This document shows, piece after piece, positions 60,641-64,000 of a stretch of 64,000 nucleotides of DNA. A program made the position numbers and the translations under genes. Numbering within the stretch: the first letter of the stretch is position 1; each line of letters opens with the position of its first letter. The notes under the pieces are model-generated. The model made no database searches. It was given only the letters and a program-made list of their open reading frames with translations, and was not told the DNA's origin. Source of the stretch: Sutcliffiella horikoshii (GTDB lineage Bacteria; Bacillota; Bacilli; Bacillales; Bacillaceae_I); the NCBI RefSeq assembly GCF_021991925.1, contig NZ_RXZI01000002.1:124001-188000 (forward strand), given 5' to 3'.

Positions 60641-61647
60641 GAGTCACTGCTGTAATCATTCGTATTTTACGTCAATTTGTTCGCGATAAAAGAACGTTAG
60701 GCCTAATGATAATTGCGCCTATGCTTATTTTAACTTTGATGAATGTGGTGTTTGCAGATCAGGAACAAACGCTTGATATAGGTCTGGTTGGAGATGCTCA
60801 CCAATTAGAGTCCCGTTTACAGAATCCTAACCTTGAAGTGACATTACTAGATACAGAAGCACAAGGATGGGGAAAAGTTAGAGACTCTGAATTGGATGCT
60901 TTTCTGACAACCGATAAAGTGGTTTTAGAGGGAAGTGACCCGTCCGTCAACCGAGCAATCCTGCATAAAATACAAGCTTTGATGCAACCAACCGAAGATA
61001 ATGGCATTACACTGGACATACAGTATGCAAATGGATCGGAAGCAATGGAGATGTTTGATAATATTGGACCCTTTCTTATCGTATTCTTTGTTTTCTTTTT
61101 TGTCTTTTTGATTGCAGGTGTTTCGTTTCTGAGGGAAAGAACAAGTGGAACGCTCGAACGGTTGATGGCTACACCGATCAAGAGGTGGGAGCTTGTCATG
61201 GGGTATGTTGCGGGCTTCGGAATATTTACGCTCATCCAATCTAGCATCATCGTCCTCTTTACGATCTACATTCTGGACATTCAGATGGCAGGAAGTATTT
61301 TCTCCATCCTTTTTGTTACCTTTACTGTTGCCATCACAGCATTGACGCTTGGTACTTTGTTGTCCGCATTCGCCCGGAACGAACTGCAGATGATTCAATT
61401 CATTCCGCTTGTTGTCGTACCGCAAGTTTTCTTTTCCGGACTGTTTTCCATTGAAGCAATGCCTGGTTGGCTCCAGAAAATCAGTTTGATTATGCCGTTG
61501 ACCTATGCAGGAGAAGCGATGAAGGATATTATGATTAGAGGGAAGGGACTCGAAGAAATAGTTGGAAATGTCCTTCTGTTGTTTGGATTCTCTCTTCTGT
61601 TTATCCTGTTGAATATAAGAGCATTAAAAAAATATCGTCCGACATAA
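60637..61647 (+). CDS. ABC-2 type permease
   Basis: A 336-residue membrane protein of the ABC-2 export type. One N-terminal helix (LGLMIIAPMLILTLMNVVFA), an extracellular domain to about residue 145, then five helices including FLIVFFVFFFVFLIAGVSFL and the FSGLFSIEAMPGWLQ re-entrant loop. RERTSGTLERLMATPIKRWE is the coupling helix. It pairs with the preceding ATPase to export a drug or lipid. The substrate is unknown. Confidence 0.9.
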   Translation: MRVTAVIIRILRQFVRDKRTLGLMIIAPMLILTLMNVVFADQEQTLDIGLVGDAHQLESRLQNPNLEVTLLDTEAQGWGKVRDSELDAFLTTDKVVLEGSDPSVNRAILHKIQALMQPTEDNGITLDIQYANGSEAMEMFDNIGPFLIVFFVFFFVFLIAGVSFLRERTSGTLERLMATPIKRWELVMGYVAGFGIFTLIQSSIIVLFTIYILDIQMAGSIFSILFVTFTVAITALTLGTLLSAFARNELQMIQFIPLVVVPQVFFSGLFSIEAMPGWLQKISLIMPLTYAGEAMKDIMIRGKGLEEIVGNVLLLFGFSLLFILLNIRALKKYRPT

Positions 61648-61673
61648 ATGACTTGAAGCGGAAAGGGGCAGGC

Positions 61674-62297
61674 ATGAATAATCAAGAGGAAAAGAAAATG
61701 AGTGAAAAGCACCGCAAGATACTAGAGGCGGCCATCGAAACCTTTGCCGAAAAGGGGTATGCCGCAACCTCCACGAATGAAATTGCCAAAAAGGCTGGCG
61801 TGGCCGAGGGTACTATTTTTAGACATTATCGAACAAAAAAGGAATTGCTTCTTTCCATCGTTTCCCCGACGGTTGCAAAATTTGTCGCACCACATATGGC
61901 TAAATCTTTTTCTAAGGAAGTGCTGGAAGGAGAATATGAAAGTTATGAAGCGTTCCTTAGAAAACTAGCATACAACCGCTATGAATTTATCAATCAGAAC
62001 TTTCCTATCCTGAAGATATTCATTCAGGAAGTGGCATTTCATGAAGAGTTTCAGAAGCCATATTTCACCCTCTTCCAAGAAGTGATTCTTCCTAATTTCA
62101 CCAAAGTGGTGGTGCACTTTCAGGAAAAAGGGGACCTGAAAAATCTACCACCCGAAACAATCATTCGCTTGACGATCTCCACCATTGCCGGAACGATCTT
62201 TACGCAGCGCTTCCTGGATAAAGATCAGGATTTTGATCAAGAGTTGGAAGTGGCGATCACATTTTTAATGGATGGACTAAAGCAACAAAAGGACTGA
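61674..62297 (+). CDS. TetR/AcrR family regulator of the exporter
   Basis: A 207-residue TetR-type repressor: DNA-binding part ILEAAIETFAEKGYAATSTN, EIAKKAGVAEGTIFRHYRTK, then a helical ligand domain. ATG 61674 with AAAGGGGC is preferred to TTG 61653. It is co-transcribed with the exporter and a matching palindrome lies at the operon promoter, so it likely represses the operon until a substrate drug binds. Confidence 0.9.
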   Translation: MNNQEEKKMSEKHRKILEAAIETFAEKGYAATSTNEIAKKAGVAEGTIFRHYRTKKELLLSIVSPTVAKFVAPHMAKSFSKEVLEGEYESYEAFLRKLAYNRYEFINQNFPILKIFIQEVAFHEEFQKPYFTLFQEVILPNFTKVVVHFQEKGDLKNLPPETIIRLTISTIAGTIFTQRFLDKDQDFDQELEVAITFLMDGLKQQKD

Positions 62298-62361
62298 AAG
62301 TGGAAATATGTTCCCTCTCCTGTGTACAATAGGGAAAAAGCAAACAGGAGGGGAAACTAGC

Positions 62362-63111
62362 ATGAACCCAACCATTGAAACGATTCTATCGCACCGATCC
62401 GTCCGTAAATTCGAAGACAAAGCCTTGACGGACGAGCAAATAAAAACCATCGTCCAAAGCGCACAGGCAGCGTCGACCTCAAGCTTCGTTCAAGCGTATT
62501 CCATTATTGGGGTAAAAGATAAGGAAAAGAAAAAGCGGCTGGCAGAACTGGCAGGAAATCAACCATATGTAGAAGAGAATGGCCACTTTTTTGTATTCTG
62601 TGCCGATTTCCACCGCCATGCTTTGATTGGAGAAATGGAAACAACAGTTGTTACCACATCCATTGAGAGTACGGAAAAATTCATGGTAGCCGTCATCGAC
62701 GCATCCCTTGCCGCACAAAACGCTTCCGTTGCGGCCGAATCCATGGGCCTTGGGATTTGTTACATAGGAGGGATCCGTTCCAATATCCAAGAGGTGGCGG
62801 AACTATTAAAGATGCCAGCCAATACTATTCCGTTATTCGGGCTTGCTGTAGGCTATCCGGCCCAGGAAACCGGGGTGAAGCCTCGTTTGCCAATGGGAAA
62901 TGTTTACCATGAAGACGTGTATCAACAGGATGGATCAGTATTTAAGAGTCAATTGCAGGATTATAACGAAGAGATCTCTGCCTATTACCACGAACGCACG
63001 AAAGGGAAGCGTTCCGACACTTGGACCAGTCAGATGGCCAACATGCTTCGAGATCCAAAGAGGATGCATATGAAAGATTTCATCGAAAAACAAGGGTTTG
63101 CAAAGAAGTAG
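62362..63111 (+). CDS. NfsA/NfrA-type FMN nitroreductase
   Basis: A 249-residue flavin oxidoreductase of the NADPH-dependent NfsA/Frp/NfrA1 group: IETILSHRSVRKFEDKALTD, AQAASTSSFVQAYSIIGVKD, AAESMGLGICYIGGIRSN, LPMGNVYHEDVYQ and the C-terminal MLRDPKRMHMKDFIEKQGF. It reduces nitro compounds, FMN or disulfides with NADPH. AACAGGAGGGG precedes ATG 62362; a frame extending to 62308 lacks a ribosome site. It is a single gene ending in a terminator. Confidence 0.9.
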   Translation: MNPTIETILSHRSVRKFEDKALTDEQIKTIVQSAQAASTSSFVQAYSIIGVKDKEKKKRLAELAGNQPYVEENGHFFVFCADFHRHALIGEMETTVVTTSIESTEKFMVAVIDASLAAQNASVAAESMGLGICYIGGIRSNIQEVAELLKMPANTIPLFGLAVGYPAQETGVKPRLPMGNVYHEDVYQQDGSVFKSQLQDYNEEISAYYHERTKGKRSDTWTSQMANMLRDPKRMHMKDFIEKQGFAKK

Positions 63112-63140
63112 AACTCTGGAAGAAATATAGGTAAGAAGGA

Positions 63141-63169
63141 GGACAGCCAGGCAATGGCTGTCTTTTTTC
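63141..63169 (+). terminator. Terminator after nitroreductase gene
   Basis: GACAGCCA, GGCAA loop, TGGCTGTC, then six T residues. Confidence 0.9.
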
Positions 63170-63309
63170 ATGCTTTAGTAGGACAGCGAACTGTTTCCTT
63201 TGCCTCTTTAAAGTGATAACAACTACTAGTATCGTTTTCATTAGGAGTTTTTTTAATATTAAAATTATTGGTTTTGTTCCAACATACTTTTAATTTCTGC
63301 AGTACTCTA

Positions 63310-63442
63310 GCTGTTGATTGGAGCAATAGGCGAAGACTCCTGAGGGAGATAGCGTTTAGGGGAGACCCCGCAGGCGAAGCCGAGGAGGCTCCCCAAACGC
63401 CCCTAGGAAAGCGAAGCCTAGTGCGGAAAACAACAGCGGTGT
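63310..63442 (+). repeat. 130-bp interspersed element, copy 6
   Basis: GCTGTTGATTGGAGCAATAG at the left end and CAACAGCGGTGT at the right, with the usual GC-rich interior (GGAAAGCGAAGCC). It lies between the nitroreductase terminator and the last gene of the window. Confidence 0.85.
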
Positions 63443-63502
63443 TTTAGAGTCATAATATTAAAAAACTCGGTCACATTTGAAAATGATAAAGGAGTTGGAG
63501 AG

Positions 63503-64000
63503 ATGAACGTTAACTGGAGAAAGCCGTTTTTGGCCTTCTTATCTGTTTGGATGCTTCTAGCCGTTGCAATCCCAATGCAGGGGGCACAGGCGGAAACCAT
63601 CGTACAAACCGTTGCAGAAGAAGAGATATCAACAAGTATTTCCACTGTTTCCATGACAGAAAAAAGACAGATGGAAATCCAGGTGGATTTTGGTGAAAGA
63701 ATCCCGCTGGAAAAGCTGGAGTGGACTTTTGGAAATAAGCCATTAGAAGAATGGAAAACATACAACACAAAGGACAATGATTATACGGGAGAACCCTTCA
63801 TCACATTCGCAGAACCTCCTGCCTATGTCGGAGAATCCACAACCGTAAAGGCAGTCCTCGACTTTGACCTCTTATATGGAACAGACAATTTAGCGCCACG
63901 GAATATAAGAGTCTTATATCCGGAGATTATCGGTACATATGAGTTGGCAGTGACACATAAAGAGTCTGGTGAAAAGTTAAGTAAGGAAATTACATACAAT
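63503..64000 (+). CDS. Secreted protein, 5' part only
   Basis: An open frame of 166 codons starting at ATG 63503 (TTGGAGAG upstream) runs off the window without a stop. Residues 1-30 form a signal peptide (RKPFLAFLSVWMLLAVAIPM, then GAQAET). The visible mature part is beta-rich and soluble (RQMEIQVDFGERIPLEKLEW, EPFITFAEPPAYVGESTTVK, VLDFDLLYGTDN, EIIGTYELAVTH). It may be the leading domain of a larger cell-wall or extracellular enzyme. No family can be named from this part. Confidence 0.7.
   Translation, partial: MNVNWRKPFLAFLSVWMLLAVAIPMQGAQAETIVQTVAEEEISTSISTVSMTEKRQMEIQVDFGERIPLEKLEWTFGNKPLEEWKTYNTKDNDYTGEPFITFAEPPAYVGESTTVKAVLDFDLLYGTDNLAPRNIRVLYPEIIGTYELAVTHKESGEKLSKEITYN

Overview
This window looks like chromosomal DNA of a low-to-mid-GC endospore-former of the family Bacillaceae. 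Its gene families (SacT/SacP/SacA, RpiR/MurQ, YflT, SAM-I riboswitch, sigma-B-like promoters, AGGAGG ribosome sites, frequent TTG/GTG starts) fit an environmental, possibly alkaliphilic or halotolerant Bacillus relative. The genus is inference. There is no rRNA, tRNA, prophage, transposase or CRISPR array. One near-perfect ParB/Spo0J parS site (8991-9006) argues for chromosomal DNA, probably in the origin-proximal part.

Layout. 1-6.4 kb is a MurNAc/muropeptide recovery operon: RpiR/MurR regulator, serine hydrolase, three-gene sugar ABC importer, MurQ etherase. 6.5-12.8 kb holds a large catalase behind a sigma-B-like promoter, an HxlR regulator divergent from a VOC-fold enzyme, a zinc-free alcohol dehydrogenase family oxidoreductase, a membrane protein/XRE pair and an alpha/beta hydrolase. 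12.8-15.3 kb is a three-gene heme-dependent N-demethylase (dimethylamine monooxygenase-like) operon. 15.3-17.4 kb is a ParM-like actin, a ParR-like ribbon-helix-helix protein and an upstream array of GTATAC-like hexamers, that is, a type II partition locus on a chromosome. 17.8-20.6 kb is a 912-residue TPR/dynamin-like GTPase. 21-25 kb has an AraC/GyrI regulator, two small unknowns, a microbial rhodopsin of the Anabaena sensory rhodopsin type and a secreted M28 peptidase. 25-38 kb is mostly housekeeping or unknown: Clp-like serine protease, rRNA methyltransferase, TPR protein, stress protein, FAD oxidoreductase, tryptophan-dioxygenase relative, ABC-F ATPase, PDZ-Lon protease, TopB, and a duplicated P-loop ATPase. 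38-49 kb holds a PTS EIICB/phosphohydrolase pair, a SAM riboswitch controlling ssuD plus an ATP-grasp ligase, a YjiH transporter-like protein, an HD-GYP protein, a HAD phosphatase and a nitrilase. 49.3-55.2 kb is a complete sucrose regulon (EIIA, SacT, SacP, fructokinase, SacA) with two ribonucleic antiterminator/terminator leaders. The end carries two membrane proteins, an AtoE-type and a BCCT transporter, a TetR-controlled ABC exporter, a nitroreductase and the start of a secreted protein cut by the window edge.

Intergenic DNA is unusually rich in repeats: six copies of a roughly 130-bp element with terminal inverted repeats; a roughly 70-bp element present twice in opposite orientation around the 9.6-17.8 kb segment; two arrays with an exact 20-bp period (TATATCATGAA), one with a 20-21-bp period (CGCCCG), and one of exactly 52 bp whose units each form a hairpin. 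These arrays, the chromosomal ParMR-parC locus and a GC-rich foldable element beside the rhodopsin gene are the most promising candidates for undescribed biology.
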